The notes: generated from the letters alone by a model not told the origin. A stretch of DNA of 64,000 bases from [Leptolyngbya] sp. PCC 7376 (GCF_000316605.1 NC_019683.1:3270036-3334035); one strand, 5' to 3'; counted from the first letter of the stretch, positions 45,378 to 56,326 are shown. Made by a program: numbers and translations.

Positions 45378-46516
45378 TATTTATTAAAAATATTGCCTAA
45401 AATTCCTTCAAAGCCACCCTTACCAGTACCAGCACCTTTTAATTGTGCTAACTGGTGCAATAGCTCTCGCTCTTCGCGTCCCAGCTTCGTCGGAATCACA
45501 ACTTTAATTGTAATTAAATGATCACCACGACTCACTGGATTCCCTAATTTCGGGACACCTTGATTTTCCAAAGTCAGAACCTTATTCGGTTGTAAACCTG
45601 CTGGAATATCAAGCTCCTCAGTACCATCGACTGTTTCAACAGTAATTCTGGCTCCAAGAATTGCTTGAAGGTAGCTCACCTCAACATCTGAGTGGATATT
45701 AATGCCTTCACGACGGAATTTCTTGTCCGAATTAACCGCGAGATAAACATAAAGATCACCTGGAGGACCTCCCTTTAAACCAGCATCACCTTCGCGAGAT
45801 ACCCGCAAACGTGTCCCTGTATCGACTCCTGGTGGAATTGTGATTTTTAACTTCTTTGTTTCCTGTTTTCTGCCAACACCACCACAGGATTCACATTTTT
45901 CTGCAATAACTTGACCATCACCATTACAAGTGGGGCAGACAGATACCTGTGCAAAACTCCCAAAAGGAGTTCGGGTTGCTCGGCGGACTTGACCAGAGCC
46001 ACTACAAGTTCCACAGGTATCAGACGATGTACCCGCCTTCGCACCAGAGCCACTACAAGTTGTACAAGTCTCTAAATGCGGAATGCGGATTTCCTTCTCG
46101 CCACCAAAAATAGCTTCCTTAAAATCAAGCTTTAGGTCTAGCCGTAAATCATCACCACGGGTTGGTCCACTACGACGACGTGTCCCTCCAGCTGACCCAC
46201 CAGGGCCACCCATACCACCAAAACCGCTAAATATTGTCTCAAAGATATCGGCAAAGCCACCCATATCTCCATATTCAGCACCACTGGCACCAGCACCAGA
46301 AACTCCCGCTTCCCCGAAACGATCATAACGAGCACGAGTTTCAGGCTCAGATAGCACCTCGTAAGCGCGATTAATTTCTTTAAACTTATCCTCAGCTCCC
46401 GCTTCTTTATTTACATCTGGGTGATATTGACGAGCTAAACGACGATAAGCCCGCTTTAGCTCATCCTTCCCGCAATCACGGGACACACCAAGGATTTCGT
46501 AATAATCACCAGCCAT
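45377..46516 (-). CDS. dnaJ: Chaperone DnaJ, full-length type I
   Basis: The 379 residues hold the J domain with HPD at residues 32-34 ([13 protein letters not shown]), a Gly-rich linker (about 80-120), four CxxCxGxG zinc repeats ([47 protein letters not shown]) and the C-terminal substrate domain. It delivers unfolded proteins to DnaK. It follows dnaK by 118 bases on the same strand, and its last base is shared with the next ATG. Confidence 0.97.
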   Translation of the reverse strand: MAGDYYEILGVSRDCGKDELKRAYRRLARQYHPDVNKEAGAEDKFKEINRAYEVLSEPETRARYDRFGEAGVSGAGASGAEYGDMGGFADIFETIFSGFGGMGGPGGSAGGTRRRSGPTRGDDLRLDLKLDFKEAIFGGEKEIRIPHLETCTTCSGSGAKAGTSSDTCGTCSGSGQVRRATRTPFGSFAQVSVCPTCNGDGQVIAEKCESCGGVGRKQETKKLKITIPPGVDTGTRLRVSREGDAGLKGGPPGDLYVYLAVNSDKKFRREGINIHSDVEVSYLQAILGARITVETVDGTEELDIPAGLQPNKVLTLENQGVPKLGNPVSRGDHLITIKVVIPTKLGREERELLHQLAQLKGAGTGKGGFEGILGNIFNK

Positions 46517-46634
46517 AAATTTAGTTCTGAATGAATGAGCAAAAAAAGCGTTTACTAATCTTAACTTGAAGAGGGGAAAGCTGCGAACTCTAGACCATTA
46601 CTATCAGCAATAGAGTTGTTTTAGTTCAGCGACC

Positions 46635-48590
46635 TTAATCGATTGCCTCATAGTCACCTGTAATATTGCCTTCGCCGTTCTCAACCATCCCTTCATTTCC
46701 GGAAGGAATAACCATTGTTTCGTGATCAGAATCAAATGCAGGATTTGCATCGGCGGAGGACTGGGCAGACCCTGCATTCTGATTCCCATCGTAGATCTGA
46801 GAACCAATTGCTAGTAGAGAATCCCGAAAATCATCGAGAAGTGCTTGAACAGCTTCCGTTGTGACAGATTTATCGCTAAAAGCTCGTTCAAGGGCATGGC
46901 GCTTTTCTGTTAACTCTGTCTCTTTTTCTTCATTGAGGAGTGAGCTATTCTCACGCAGAGTTGTTTCGAAGCTATAGAACAAGCTATCGGCTTGGTTCTG
47001 TAATTCCACAATTTTGAGGCGACGACGATCTTGCTCTTCAAATTGAGCTGCTTCCGCACGCATTTTATCGACTTCGGCAGGACTCAAACCACCTGTATTC
47101 GTGATTTTGATGCTTTGCGCTTTGCCTGTGCCTTTATCTTGCGCTGACACTTGCAAAATACCATTGACATCAATTTCAAAGCTCACTTCGATTTGAGGTA
47201 AGCCTCTTGGTGCTGGTGGTATGCCAGTCAGTAGAAAACGACCTAAACTTTTATTATCTTTTGCCAAGGCTCGTTCACCTTGTAAGACATGAATTTCGAC
47301 AGATGTTTGACCATCCGTCGCTGTCGAAAAGGTTTGGGACTTACTGGTTGGAACTGTTGTATTGCGGTCAATAACCTTTGTGAATACTTCGCCAAGGGTT
47401 TCGATGCCCAGAGAAATGGGAGTGACATCAAGGAGAAGAACATCTTCTACTTCTCCGCCTAAAACACCCGCTTGGATGGCAGCTCCTAAGGCGACAGCCT
47501 CATCGGGATTAATTGAACGATCTGCCTGTTTGCCATCAAAAAAAGCTTGAATAGCTTTTTGAACTGCTGGGATTCGGGTTGAGCCACCAACTAGAATAAT
47601 GCGATCAATTCGGTCAGCGGTAAGTTCTGAGTCCTTTAGAGCTTGTTGGACAGGTTTTAGAGTTCCCTCAATGTATTTCTGGGCTAACTTTTCAAACTGG
47701 GCACGGGTCAGATCAACTTCGAGATGCTTGGGTCCAGTTTCATCAGCAGTGATAAAGGGTAAGTTAATGGAAGTGGTTAAAGTTCCAGACAACTCGATTT
47801 GTGCTTTCTCTGCAGCTTCTCGGAGTCGTTGCAATGCCATTTTGTCGGTACTAAGGTCAATCCCTTCATTTTTGTGGAAGGTTTTTGCCATCCACCGAAC
47901 AATGACATTATCGAAATCGTCGCCACCAAGGTGATTATTGCCAGAGGTTGCTTTCACCTCAAAGACCCCATCTCCCAGTTGCAAAACAGAAACGTCAAAC
48001 GTTCCACCACCAAGGTCAAATACAAGAATAAATTGTTCTTGATCTTGTTTGTCGAGTCCATAAGCTAAGGCTGCTGCTGTCGGCTCATTGATGATTCTAA
48101 GTACTTCTAGTCCGGCGATCGTGCCAGCATCTTTTGTTGCTTGGCGCTGGGCATCAGTAAAGTAAGCAGGAACAGTAATAACAGCTTGTGAAACTTTTTC
48201 TCCGAGGAATGCTTCTGCATCTGTTTTCAGCTTTTGCAAAACCATTGCAGAGATTTCTTGAGGTGTAAAGCTCCGGCGGCGAATCTCTACATCGACGGTA
48301 TCATCACGGCCTTTTACACAGTTGTAAGGTACGCGAGAACGTTCCCGTTCAGTGTCATCCCAGCGGCGGCCAATAAAACGCTTGATACTATACACTGTAT
48401 TTTCTGCATTTGTCACGCTCTGTCGTTTTGCTAGTTGACCAACCAACCTTTCATTACCTTTACCAAAGCCCACTATACTTGGGGTCGTTCTACCGCCTTC
48501 TGCATTTGTGACGACCATTGGCTTGCCTGCTTCAAGGATAGAAACGCAGCTATTGGTTGTGCCTAAGTCAATGCCAATTACTTTACCCAT
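46635..48590 (-). CDS. dnaK: Chaperone DnaK (Hsp70)
   Basis: The 651 residues contain the Hsp70 ATPase signatures [27 protein letters not shown] and [12 protein letters not shown]. The substrate-binding domain follows ([44 protein letters not shown]), with a helical lid. The C-terminus GDYEAID is acidic. The protein works with the flanking grpE and dnaJ products. Cyanobacteria carry several DnaK paralogs; the order grpE-dnaK-dnaJ marks this as one of the main heat-shock copies, but I cannot number it. No CIRCE inverted repeat was seen before the cluster. Confidence 0.97.
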   Translation of the reverse strand: MGKVIGIDLGTTNSCVSILEAGKPMVVTNAEGGRTTPSIVGFGKGNERLVGQLAKRQSVTNAENTVYSIKRFIGRRWDDTERERSRVPYNCVKGRDDTVDVEIRRRSFTPQEISAMVLQKLKTDAEAFLGEKVSQAVITVPAYFTDAQRQATKDAGTIAGLEVLRIINEPTAAALAYGLDKQDQEQFILVFDLGGGTFDVSVLQLGDGVFEVKATSGNNHLGGDDFDNVIVRWMAKTFHKNEGIDLSTDKMALQRLREAAEKAQIELSGTLTTSINLPFITADETGPKHLEVDLTRAQFEKLAQKYIEGTLKPVQQALKDSELTADRIDRIILVGGSTRIPAVQKAIQAFFDGKQADRSINPDEAVALGAAIQAGVLGGEVEDVLLLDVTPISLGIETLGEVFTKVIDRNTTVPTSKSQTFSTATDGQTSVEIHVLQGERALAKDNKSLGRFLLTGIPPAPRGLPQIEVSFEIDVNGILQVSAQDKGTGKAQSIKITNTGGLSPAEVDKMRAEAAQFEEQDRRRLKIVELQNQADSLFYSFETTLRENSSLLNEEKETELTEKRHALERAFSDKSVTTEAVQALLDDFRDSLLAIGSQIYDGNQNAGSAQSSADANPAFDSDHETMVIPSGNEGMVENGEGNITGDYEAID

Positions 48591-48732
48591 GGTTTAGTGA
48601 TAGAAAGAGTTGTTGTTTGGAAGTTATATTTAAAGTTGGTTTTAAGCAGACGAGGATGTCTAAAGGATCTAGTCGAAATATAAGATGACATGAAAAACTT
48701 TAGATAGAACTGCATCAGCATTTAATGCTTCT

Positions 48733-49476
48733 TTAGGTCTCAGCATCAGTGTTTTCACTAGATGCTTCTTCTGCAGGAGCTGCGGCAACTTTCACCATTG
48801 CATGACGTAAGACTTTGTCGCCCAATAAATATCCACGCACAACCTGTTCGATCACTGTACCTTCTGGATATTCGCTTGTGGGCTCTTGGAAAACAGCTTC
48901 ATGAAAGTTGGGATCAAATTCTTCGCCTTCTGGTCGCATAGCGGAGACGCCGATTTTCTTCAGGCCTTCGACAAGCTGTTTATAGACCCCTTGATAGCTC
49001 TTATGGATAGTCATTTCACCGTCATTGGCAGGTTTGATTTGTAATCTTGCTCGTTCAAAATTATCCACTGCACCAAGCATGTCATTGACGGTATTGCACT
49101 TGATCCGCATTTCCATGTCTTCTTTTTCTTTGCTGCTGCGCTTCCGAAAATTTTCAAAATCAGCAGCAATGCGCATGTACTGTGCTTTGAAATTATCTGC
49201 TTGTTGACCTTGGGTTGTGAGCTGTTGACGTAAGGTTGTGATTTCTTGCTGTAGAGCAGTGATCACAGCTTCAAGTTCAGCGCTATCTAAGGGCGTGTCA
49301 TCTAGTTCACTTTCCCCAAATTCAAGATCTGTTTCAGAGTTTGCCTCAGCTTCAGAAGTTGTCTGGTTATCCACGTCAGCACTATTTTGTTGATCCAGAG
49401 TTTCCTCAGATGCTGCTTCTGATGTTTGATTTAGGTCTTCTGTTGAGGTCTCTAAGTTTTGTGCGTCTTCTGCCAT
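48733..49476 (-). CDS. grpE: Nucleotide exchange factor GrpE
   Basis: GrpE opens DnaK to release ADP. The first 75 residues are acidic, Gln/Thr-rich and disordered. A long coiled coil follows (ELEAVITALQQEITTLRQQLTTQGQQADNF), then the conserved YMRIAADFENFRKRSSKEKED. The beta domain contains FDPNFHEAVFQEPTSEYPEGTVIEQVVRGY. At 247 residues it is longer than E. coli GrpE, as usual in cyanobacteria. It heads the minus-strand cluster that continues through dnaK, dnaJ, the tusA-like gene and rsgA. Confidence 0.97.
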   Translation of the reverse strand: MAEDAQNLETSTEDLNQTSEAASEETLDQQNSADVDNQTTSEAEANSETDLEFGESELDDTPLDSAELEAVITALQQEITTLRQQLTTQGQQADNFKAQYMRIAADFENFRKRSSKEKEDMEMRIKCNTVNDMLGAVDNFERARLQIKPANDGEMTIHKSYQGVYKQLVEGLKKIGVSAMRPEGEEFDPNFHEAVFQEPTSEYPEGTVIEQVVRGYLLGDKVLRHAMVKVAAAPAEEASSENTDAET

Positions 49477-49885
49477 GGTCGTCTAAGTGAATTGATTCGG
49501 TTAAGAAACGAGATGAGCTTTATTAAATACAACTTTCCCTTTCTTGCTTTGTATCCTAGCGGCGATCGCCTGAAAAAGAATAACGAAGATAGGAGAGTTT
49601 GGATATTAACATTACTAAATGTAACATCGTCCTCAAAAAATCTCGATCCTTGCGGAGGGAAAAGGAACAAAAATTCAAGCAACCGCTATATTGGAATGAT
49701 AGAAGCTTAAGCTTTGCTCACTAAAGATTCTAAGCCTTAAATTAATTATCACTAAATCTGAAATCATGATTTCTCAAAATATCGCTTTTTGTAGACATTT
49801 TGAGGGAACAATTAGGATCTCAGGACTGTTGTACTGAAGTGCAACTAGATAAATAGATACTTGCTGTCCTGCCCGGTAACAATTT
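49477..49885. other. Divergent intergenic region grpE/pilB
   Basis: No gene is supported in these 409 bases. It should hold the heat-shock cluster promoter and the pil promoter. I searched by eye for a CIRCE repeat (TTAGCACTC/GAGTGCTAA) and saw none. One HIP1 copy lies near 49562. Confidence 0.45.
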
Positions 49886-51916
49886 ATGACTCAATCGCCT
49901 CTCTCAAAACGGAAGAAAGCCTTAGCGCTCCGTAATGATTTTTCTCCGTTTGGCAACAAACTCATCCAATCTGGCGTTGTTGACCACCAACAGATGGAAA
50001 AGGCTTTAGTTGAGACCCGTAAGAGCGGTCGACCCCTGACATCTGTGATTGAGGAGCTTACTGGCAAGGCACTCTCCCCCGAATTAGTTCGACAATACAA
50101 AAAGCACCATCTTTTCGAACTTAAGATTCTTTATGGTGTTGATTCTATTGACCCTGAAATCCAGGATATCGATAGCAGTCAAATGGGAGAGCTGATCAAT
50201 AGCCTTATCCCTATTGAGCTTTGTCGCCGTCACAAAATTTTGCCTTTACGCCGTATTGAGATCGACGAAGCAATCGAAGTCATTGTGGCAATGGTTGATC
50301 CGGATAATCTGGCTGCACAAGATGATATCAATCGTCTCTTCCGGCTGCAAAACATCAAAATGCAGCGCATTGTAATTACAGATGAAGATTATCGGCGCAT
50401 TCTCGACGAATATTTAGAAGTACAAGTTCAACAACAAGCCGACGAGAAGGAAGAAGCAGAAAGAGCAGCCGAAGCAGACGAGATGCGTAAGGCTGTTGAG
50501 CTTGATGATCTTGACCTCGGTGATGATGAGGGACTAGATGAAGCTGCCGATGAAAGCGCTGATCTGATGAGTGAAAACCAGGCGAGTTCTGCGCCTGTGA
50601 TTAAGCTCGTTAACAAGGTTTTGCTCAAAGCTTTGCAGGAAGGAGTTTCTGATATTCACATAGAACCTCAAGAAAAAGATTTGCGTATTCGATTCCGTAA
50701 GGATGGTGTATTGCAATATGCTTTTGAGCCCTTACCAAAGAAGATTATTCCGGCTGTATCTGCCCGTTTCAAGATTATGGCAGAGCTTGATATTGCGGAG
50801 CGACGATTGCCGCAGGATGGTCGGATTCGTCGAGTCTTTAAAGGTCGTAAAGTTGATTTTCGTGTGAACAGTCTTCCAAGTCGTTATGGCGAAAAGATTT
50901 GTCTCCGGATCTTGGATAACTCTTCGACACAGCTAGGCTTAGATATTTTGATTACCAATCCAGATATTTTGGAGCAGGTGCGAGAAATGGCCCAGCGTCC
51001 ATTTGGTCTGATTTTGGTGACGGGACCCACGGGTTCTGGTAAATCGACGACACTGTATTCGATTCTCGCTGAACGAAATCATCCAGGTGTCAACATTAGT
51101 ACAGCGGAAGACCCGATTGAATATTCGCTTCCTGGTATCACGCAAGTTCAGGTAATTCGCGAAAAAGGGATGGATTTTGCCTCGATTCTCCGCGCGTTTA
51201 TGCGACAGGATCCAGATGTGATTCTGGTGGGTGAGACTCGCGATAAAGAAACAGCAAAAACAGCGATTGAGGCAGCATTAACCGGTCACTTGGTTTTGAC
51301 AACGCTTCATACGAACGACGCACCAAGGGCGATCGCCCGATTGGATGAAATGGGTGTAGAGCCCTTTATGATTTCTGGATCATTGCTGGGTGTCCTAGCC
51401 CAACGTCTTATGAGGCGGGTTTGTAGCGAATGTCGTGTGCCCTATCAACCGACCGCTGATGAACTAGGTCGCTTCGGTTTGGCAGCTTCCCAAGATGGTG
51501 AACTTACAATTTATAAAGCCAATACTCTCAGTGCCGATCAAATCCAAACAGCACGCTCTAAAGGCACCCTATGTCCGAAGTGTAATGGTGGCGGCTATAA
51601 GGGTCGTGTTGGTGTGTATGAGTTTATGCGCAATACGGAGGAGATCGAAGCACTGATTAACAGCGGTGCCACTACTGATCTGATTAAAGAGGTTGCTGTG
51701 CAAGAAGGTATGCTCAGTATCTTGGCCTACAGTCTTGATTTGGTAAAAGAGGGCTATACGACCTTTGATGAAGTCGAACGTGTAACCTTCTCCGATTCGG
51801 GCCTTGAGGCAGAACTCAAAGCAAAACGGAAAACCGGGTTGACCTGTGGTACCTGTGCAGCTGAGCTAAAACCAGAATGGGTGGATTGCCCCTACTGTAT
51901 GACGCCGCGTTTTTAG
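49886..51916 (+). CDS. pilB: Type IV pilus extension ATPase PilB
   Basis: PilB powers pilus assembly at the inner membrane. The N-terminal MshEN/GSPII_E domain (FGNKLIQSGVVDHQQMEKAL, LIPIELCRRHKILPLRR) is followed by an acidic linker. The ATPase core has Walker A GPTGSGKST near residue 380, an Asp box, Walker B-like ILVGETRDKETAKTAIEAALTGHLV, and the His box. Two zinc features occur: CSECRVPY...CPKCNGGGYKGR and the C-terminal CGTCAAELKPEWVDCPYC. It heads pilB-pilT-pilC, the usual cyanobacterial order for motility and DNA uptake. Confidence 0.97.
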   Translation: MTQSPLSKRKKALALRNDFSPFGNKLIQSGVVDHQQMEKALVETRKSGRPLTSVIEELTGKALSPELVRQYKKHHLFELKILYGVDSIDPEIQDIDSSQMGELINSLIPIELCRRHKILPLRRIEIDEAIEVIVAMVDPDNLAAQDDINRLFRLQNIKMQRIVITDEDYRRILDEYLEVQVQQQADEKEEAERAAEADEMRKAVELDDLDLGDDEGLDEAADESADLMSENQASSAPVIKLVNKVLLKALQEGVSDIHIEPQEKDLRIRFRKDGVLQYAFEPLPKKIIPAVSARFKIMAELDIAERRLPQDGRIRRVFKGRKVDFRVNSLPSRYGEKICLRILDNSSTQLGLDILITNPDILEQVREMAQRPFGLILVTGPTGSGKSTTLYSILAERNHPGVNISTAEDPIEYSLPGITQVQVIREKGMDFASILRAFMRQDPDVILVGETRDKETAKTAIEAALTGHLVLTTLHTNDAPRAIARLDEMGVEPFMISGSLLGVLAQRLMRRVCSECRVPYQPTADELGRFGLAASQDGELTIYKANTLSADQIQTARSKGTLCPKCNGGGYKGRVGVYEFMRNTEEIEALINSGATTDLIKEVAVQEGMLSILAYSLDLVKEGYTTFDEVERVTFSDSGLEAELKAKRKTGLTCGTCAAELKPEWVDCPYCMTPRF

Positions 51917-52062
51917 CTTGGGAGGACTTGGTTGACCTTTATTTCTGTAGGGTGGCGATCGCCTTCTGGGAATGATTAAAAGAGGATAGCAAAACATTTA
52001 AACCCCAACTTTTACTTCAATACTTTTTTTGAATATCACGATACTTGAGGAGCGATAGATTC

Positions 52063-53169
52063 ATGGATGTAATGATCGAAGATTTGATGGAGCAACTCGT
52101 TGAAATGGGCGGCTCAGACATGCATATTCAAGCTGGAGCACCAGTCTATTTCCGAGTTAGTGGTAAACTTGCCCCTATCGATGATGAACCGCTATCGCCC
52201 CAAGAAGCGCAAAAGCTGATTTTCAGTATGCTCAATGGTACTCAGCGCAAAGACCTTGAGAAGAATTGGGAATTGGACTGCTCTTATGGCGTAAAAGGAT
52301 TGGCTCGTTTCCGTGTAAATGTTTATCGCGAGCGTGGTTGTTACGCTGCTTGTTTGCGAGCATTATCCTCGAAAATTCCGAATTTTGATATGTTGGGGCT
52401 GCCTGATATTGTGCGGGAGATGGCAGAACGTCCCCGTGGTTTAGTTTTGGTGACGGGTCAAACAGGTTCTGGTAAAACCACAACGATGGCGGCGATGTTG
52501 GATCTGATCAACCGCACCCGTGCTGAACATATTTTGACGGTAGAAGACCCAATCGAATATGTTTTTCCCAATAATAAAAGTCTTTTCCACCAACGCCAAA
52601 AAGGTGAAGATACAAAGAGTTTTGCGAATGCCCTAAAGGCTGCACTTCGGGAAGACCCAGATATTATTCTTGTGGGTGAGATGCGGGACTTGGAGACGAT
52701 CTCCCTTGCCATCTCCGCCGCTGAAACAGGGCACCTTGTTTTTGGCACGCTCCACACAAACTCCGCTGCTGGAACGATTGACCGGATGCTCGATGTATTC
52801 CCACCAATTCAACAGCCTCAAATTCGAGCGATGCTTTCTAATTCGCTTTTGGCAGTATTTAGTCAATGTCTCGTCCAAAAATCTAATCCGAAACCAGGTG
52901 AGTTTGGTCGGGCAATGGCTCAGGAAATCATGGTTGTCACCCCGGCGATCGCCAACCTAATCCGCGAAGGAAAATCGGCCCAAGTGTATTCCGCGATTCA
53001 AACTGGTATGAAATTGGGGATGCAAACGATGGAGCAAGCCCTTGCGGGGCTAGTTTCTGCCGGATCGATTACATTTGAAGAGGGACTGGCTAAGAGCGGC
53101 AAACCTGATGAACTCCAAAGACTTGTTGGTGGTGCTCTTGGTGGCGGTGCAAAGATGAAGCGGCGCTAA
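52063..53169 (+). CDS. pilT: Type IV pilus retraction ATPase PilT
   Basis: PilT depolymerises pilin for retraction and twitching. The ATG at 52063 is used with GAGGAG ten bases upstream; the frame opens earlier at a TTG (52045). The 368 residues have SDMHIQAGAPVYFRVSGKL, Walker A TGQTGSGKTT near residue 130, the Asp box, ILVGEMRDLETISLAISAAETGHLVFGTLHTNSA and the C-terminal AIRE-like region. It lies 146 bases after pilB and 95 before pilC. Confidence 0.96.
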   Translation: MDVMIEDLMEQLVEMGGSDMHIQAGAPVYFRVSGKLAPIDDEPLSPQEAQKLIFSMLNGTQRKDLEKNWELDCSYGVKGLARFRVNVYRERGCYAACLRALSSKIPNFDMLGLPDIVREMAERPRGLVLVTGQTGSGKTTTMAAMLDLINRTRAEHILTVEDPIEYVFPNNKSLFHQRQKGEDTKSFANALKAALREDPDIILVGEMRDLETISLAISAAETGHLVFGTLHTNSAAGTIDRMLDVFPPIQQPQIRAMLSNSLLAVFSQCLVQKSNPKPGEFGRAMAQEIMVVTPAIANLIREGKSAQVYSAIQTGMKLGMQTMEQALAGLVSAGSITFEEGLAKSGKPDELQRLVGGALGGGAKMKRR

Positions 53170-53264
53170 CCCTGTTGTCCCATTAAGGAAAGTATTCTAC
53201 ACATCAAAATTTCTCTTAGAATAATTAACGTTTTACCCATAGATCATCACCGCAAATTAGAAAA

Positions 53265-54503
53265 ATGGCTGTATACACTGCTCAGGTAGTTGACCGTAGT
53301 GGTCAAAAAGTAAAACAAAAAATAGAGGCTAACTCTGCTGAGCAAGCCCGAACAATGCTTGAAGCCCAATATGGAGATGTGGGCAAAGTCCTGAAGCAAG
53401 GGGAGATTGATCTTGGCTTTATTGAGGAGGCTCTCTCAAAAGTAACAGTCAAAGATAAAGCTGTTTTTTCGCGACAGTTTGCGGTGATGATCAATGCTGG
53501 TGTGGCGATCGTTCGTTGCCTGAGCATTCTGGGAGAAAACCACAGTAATTACAAGATGCGAAAAGCCTTGGGTGCCATCAAAACTGAGGTACAACAAGGT
53601 GTGAATCTCTCTGACGCGATGCGTCCCCATGAGGAATGTTTTGATACCCTTTACGTGAGTATGGTTGAAGCTGGTGAGATAGGTGGTGTGCTTGATGAAG
53701 TCCTTAACCGTCTGGCAAAAGTGCTAGAGGATATGGCGAAGTTGGAAAACCAAATTAAGTCAGCAATGACTTATCCATTAGCTGTGGCATTTTTGGCGAT
53801 CGCCGTATTTTTCGGGATGACGGTTTTTCTGATTCCTGTTTTTGCCGACATTTTTGCAAGTATCGGTACTGAGCTTCCTGGTTTGACCCTTGTAATGATG
53901 GCCATCAGTCAATTTTTGCGCACTAACGAAGGCTTAATTCCAATTCCCTTCGGTAATGTCATCGTGATGTTTATTGGTTTAAACATTCTTTTCTTTGCTG
54001 TCCGTCAATACTACAAAACCCCCGCAGGCCACTGGCAAATTGACGCCCTCATGCTCAAGATTCCTTTAGTCGGTGACTTGCTTCAGAAGAATGCCGTGGC
54101 GAGATTTTGTCGGATTTTTGGTACCTTGACTCGTTCCGGTGTCCCAATTTTGAGCTCATTTGATATCGTCGGTGCGACAGCAGGTAATGTTGTGATCGCG
54201 AATTCGATTAATAGAGCAAAGGCTGAAATCCAAGAAGGTGGCATGTTAAGTGTTGCCTTGGATCGAGATAAGGTTTTTCCAATTTTGTCGATTCAGATGA
54301 TGACCATTGGTGAAGAAACGGGTGAACTTGACAGCATGATGATGAAAGTTGCTGACTTTTATGAGGATGAGGTTGAGCAAACAGTGAAAGCAATGACAAG
54401 TATTCTTGAGCCTGTGATGATGGTGGTCATCGCAGGGATGGTTGGTGTAATTTTGCTCTCGATGTATCTGCCAATGTTTAAGGTCTTCGAGACATTAGGT
54501 TAA
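53265..54503 (+). CDS. pilC: Type IV pilus inner-membrane platform protein PilC
   Basis: PilC couples the ATPases to the pilin base. It has 412 residues with two homologous GSPII_F halves (KAVFSRQFAVMINAGVAIVRCL and NAVARFCRIFGTLTRSGVPILSSF), each followed by hydrophobic segments. The typical VSMVEAGEIGGVLDEVLNRLA and IGEETGELDSMMMKVADFYEDEV motifs are present. The C-terminal membrane helix is VVIAGMVGVILLSMYLPMF. It ends the pilBTC cluster. Confidence 0.97.
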   Translation: MAVYTAQVVDRSGQKVKQKIEANSAEQARTMLEAQYGDVGKVLKQGEIDLGFIEEALSKVTVKDKAVFSRQFAVMINAGVAIVRCLSILGENHSNYKMRKALGAIKTEVQQGVNLSDAMRPHEECFDTLYVSMVEAGEIGGVLDEVLNRLAKVLEDMAKLENQIKSAMTYPLAVAFLAIAVFFGMTVFLIPVFADIFASIGTELPGLTLVMMAISQFLRTNEGLIPIPFGNVIVMFIGLNILFFAVRQYYKTPAGHWQIDALMLKIPLVGDLLQKNAVARFCRIFGTLTRSGVPILSSFDIVGATAGNVVIANSINRAKAEIQEGGMLSVALDRDKVFPILSIQMMTIGEETGELDSMMMKVADFYEDEVEQTVKAMTSILEPVMMVVIAGMVGVILLSMYLPMFKVFETLG

Positions 54504-54566
54504 AAAAGTAAGTGTCGGCCTCATGGCGGCAATTGTAGTTGTTTATTCTGAACCAGTTTGTTTTTT

Positions 54567-55148
54567 ATGGCAGTTAAGCAGTCCCAATATGAGGCTTTGT
54601 TGGCACAATATTCTGAGCGGTCGGCGGCGATCACCCTGCTTAAGCAACATCGTCCTTATTTGTCACTGATTCCGAGTATGCGTCGTCCAGAAAAGAGTTT
54701 GGTGACGATTCCTTTACCTGTAGCCAGACTCAAGACAGAGGACTCTCAGAGCCATCTTCAACTCCACACTTCAAAAAAGATTACAAAAACCCAGATTTTG
54801 CCCTGCGACCTTGCAATCTTAATGTGTGACCCAGAATGGAAAGTCAAACTTGGCGTTGAAATTATGGTGTTTATCCATCGACCTGACGAGGATTTTTCCG
54901 AGTTGTTGCTGCGTTGGCGGCATACGCAGGTTTATCTTGATCAAGATTATGAATGGCTAATGCCCAATGATGAGAGCCACATGTTTAGTGAAATGGCGGA
55001 ACAAGTCTGTCCGTTGTTCGTCATTTTTCCTGAGACACCAGAAAGAATTTCTAGGGGACTACAGGGTGCAAATTTACCTTATATTGTCGCGGCGCATGTG
55101 TTACCAGAATCTGATCTTTACGTGACTGCTGTATCTTCCGATAGCTAA
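54567..55148 (+). CDS. Hypothetical protein downstream of pilC, 193 aa
   Basis: I do not recognise this family. The ATG at 54567 (MAVKQSQYEALLAQYSERSAAITLLKQ) is preferred over a TTG at 54558. The product is soluble and lacks a signal peptide. A middle section (LPCDLAILMCDPEWKVKLGVEIMVFIHRP) and a Trp/Asp-rich section (LLLRWRHTQVYLDQDYEWLMPNDE) look structured. It follows pilC by 63 bases on the same strand, so it may be part of the pilus transcription unit, but no pilus motif is visible. Confidence 0.6.
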   Translation: MAVKQSQYEALLAQYSERSAAITLLKQHRPYLSLIPSMRRPEKSLVTIPLPVARLKTEDSQSHLQLHTSKKITKTQILPCDLAILMCDPEWKVKLGVEIMVFIHRPDEDFSELLLRWRHTQVYLDQDYEWLMPNDESHMFSEMAEQVCPLFVIFPETPERISRGLQGANLPYIVAAHVLPESDLYVTAVSSDS

Positions 55149-55261
55149 TCTCTACATTGATTTTTAGCTTTTATTGAAGGGCAATGTCGTCCACGCTTCA
55201 TTAATTTTATTGTGATATTTTTCAAGGGTTTTGTTCGTTTGGCGGACATTTATGAGGAACT

Positions 55262-56290
55262 ATGAGTAAGCTCAATTTTTCGTTGCAATCATTCTTGATC
55301 TTTATGGGGTTAGGGGTTGGTCTCAATCCAGTGATCGCCGCTGCTCCTCATCAGGCTGAGACAAGCGTTTCGATCGGAACACAACTTAGCCTCAATCTTC
55401 CGGATACCGATCGTGGTCAACCTGGCAGTACTCTCGGCGGCGGTAAGCGCGGTGGTTGTATTAACCGTGAAACGAAAGTTCTTTTCCGTCCTGTACTCCC
55501 CGTTAATAATGAAGGTGAGGCGATCGCCACAACAGTTTCTACAGACCTCAATTTCTGGTGGTATATGCCAGAGAACGATGCTGTCAGAGCGGAATTCAGC
55601 GTCTTTGCTCAAAATAATGATGCTGATGCCCTTGTGCATTATCAAGTGATTAATGACATCAATCAAAAATCTGGTCTACTCCAAGTTGAGTTACCAGACA
55701 ATACTCTCAAGCCAGGCCAGTCCTATTGGTGGGATCTCACCCTTGCCTGTGATGAGATTGATCGCAGTGCTGATATTTATCTCTTTGGTTCTGTTGAGCG
55801 TCAAAATCTTGCTCAGATGGTGCTTCCCAATGACGCAGCTTTATTAGATAAATTGACGGCAACTCTGAAGGGTTCTAACTCTTATCTATCGCTCTCCAGC
55901 ACTGAAGCTCAGGAGTTAGCATCGGCTCTAGACACAAACCGTAGCTCTGCAACAGTCAAGATGGTTAGCGATCGCCTCCTAACCCACTTCACTGCATTGC
56001 GCAGCGACTATGCCAAACTTAACCAGTCCTTGGCGAAAGCACAGCAAAACCCTGGCATTAACCGAGCAGAGATTCAATCCTTGGAAATGCAGCGAGGGGA
56101 AATGGTTCTGGAGTTAGCCCAACTGTCTGCGTTTTATGGCGTTTGGGGCGATACAGTCGATTTTCTCGCAGAATATCGCGCTGACTATCCTAACGATTGG
56201 CAATCTTTGCTGAAGGCTCTTTTCCCTGCGGATGATCCGAGCACGGTAGAAGAAGAAGACTTGATTATTCGTTTACTCAGCCAGTCTTAA
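55262..56290 (+). CDS. DUF928 family secreted protein, copy 1
   Basis: This 342-residue protein begins with a signal peptide (FSLQSFLIFMGLGVGLNPVIAAA) and should act in the periplasm or lumen. The DUF928 pattern is clear: DRGQPGSTLGGGKRGGCIN, NFWWYMPENDAVRAEFSVF, QSYWWDLTLACDEIDRSADIYLFGSVER. The C-terminal third is helical. The function of the family is unknown. It has a paralog 193 bases downstream, and a terminator lies between them. Confidence 0.88.
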   Translation: MSKLNFSLQSFLIFMGLGVGLNPVIAAAPHQAETSVSIGTQLSLNLPDTDRGQPGSTLGGGKRGGCINRETKVLFRPVLPVNNEGEAIATTVSTDLNFWWYMPENDAVRAEFSVFAQNNDADALVHYQVINDINQKSGLLQVELPDNTLKPGQSYWWDLTLACDEIDRSADIYLFGSVERQNLAQMVLPNDAALLDKLTATLKGSNSYLSLSSTEAQELASALDTNRSSATVKMVSDRLLTHFTALRSDYAKLNQSLAKAQQNPGINRAEIQSLEMQRGEMVLELAQLSAFYGVWGDTVDFLAEYRADYPNDWQSLLKALFPADDPSTVEEEDLIIRLLSQS

Positions 56291-56326
56291 TCGACAATTT
56301 AATGCCTAATGGCAATTTTTTGATAG

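Noticed and set aside
49477-49885. Search for a CIRCE (HrcA) operator before grpE-dnaK-dnaJ
   Set aside because: No TTAGCACTC/GAGTGCTAA inverted repeat was seen.
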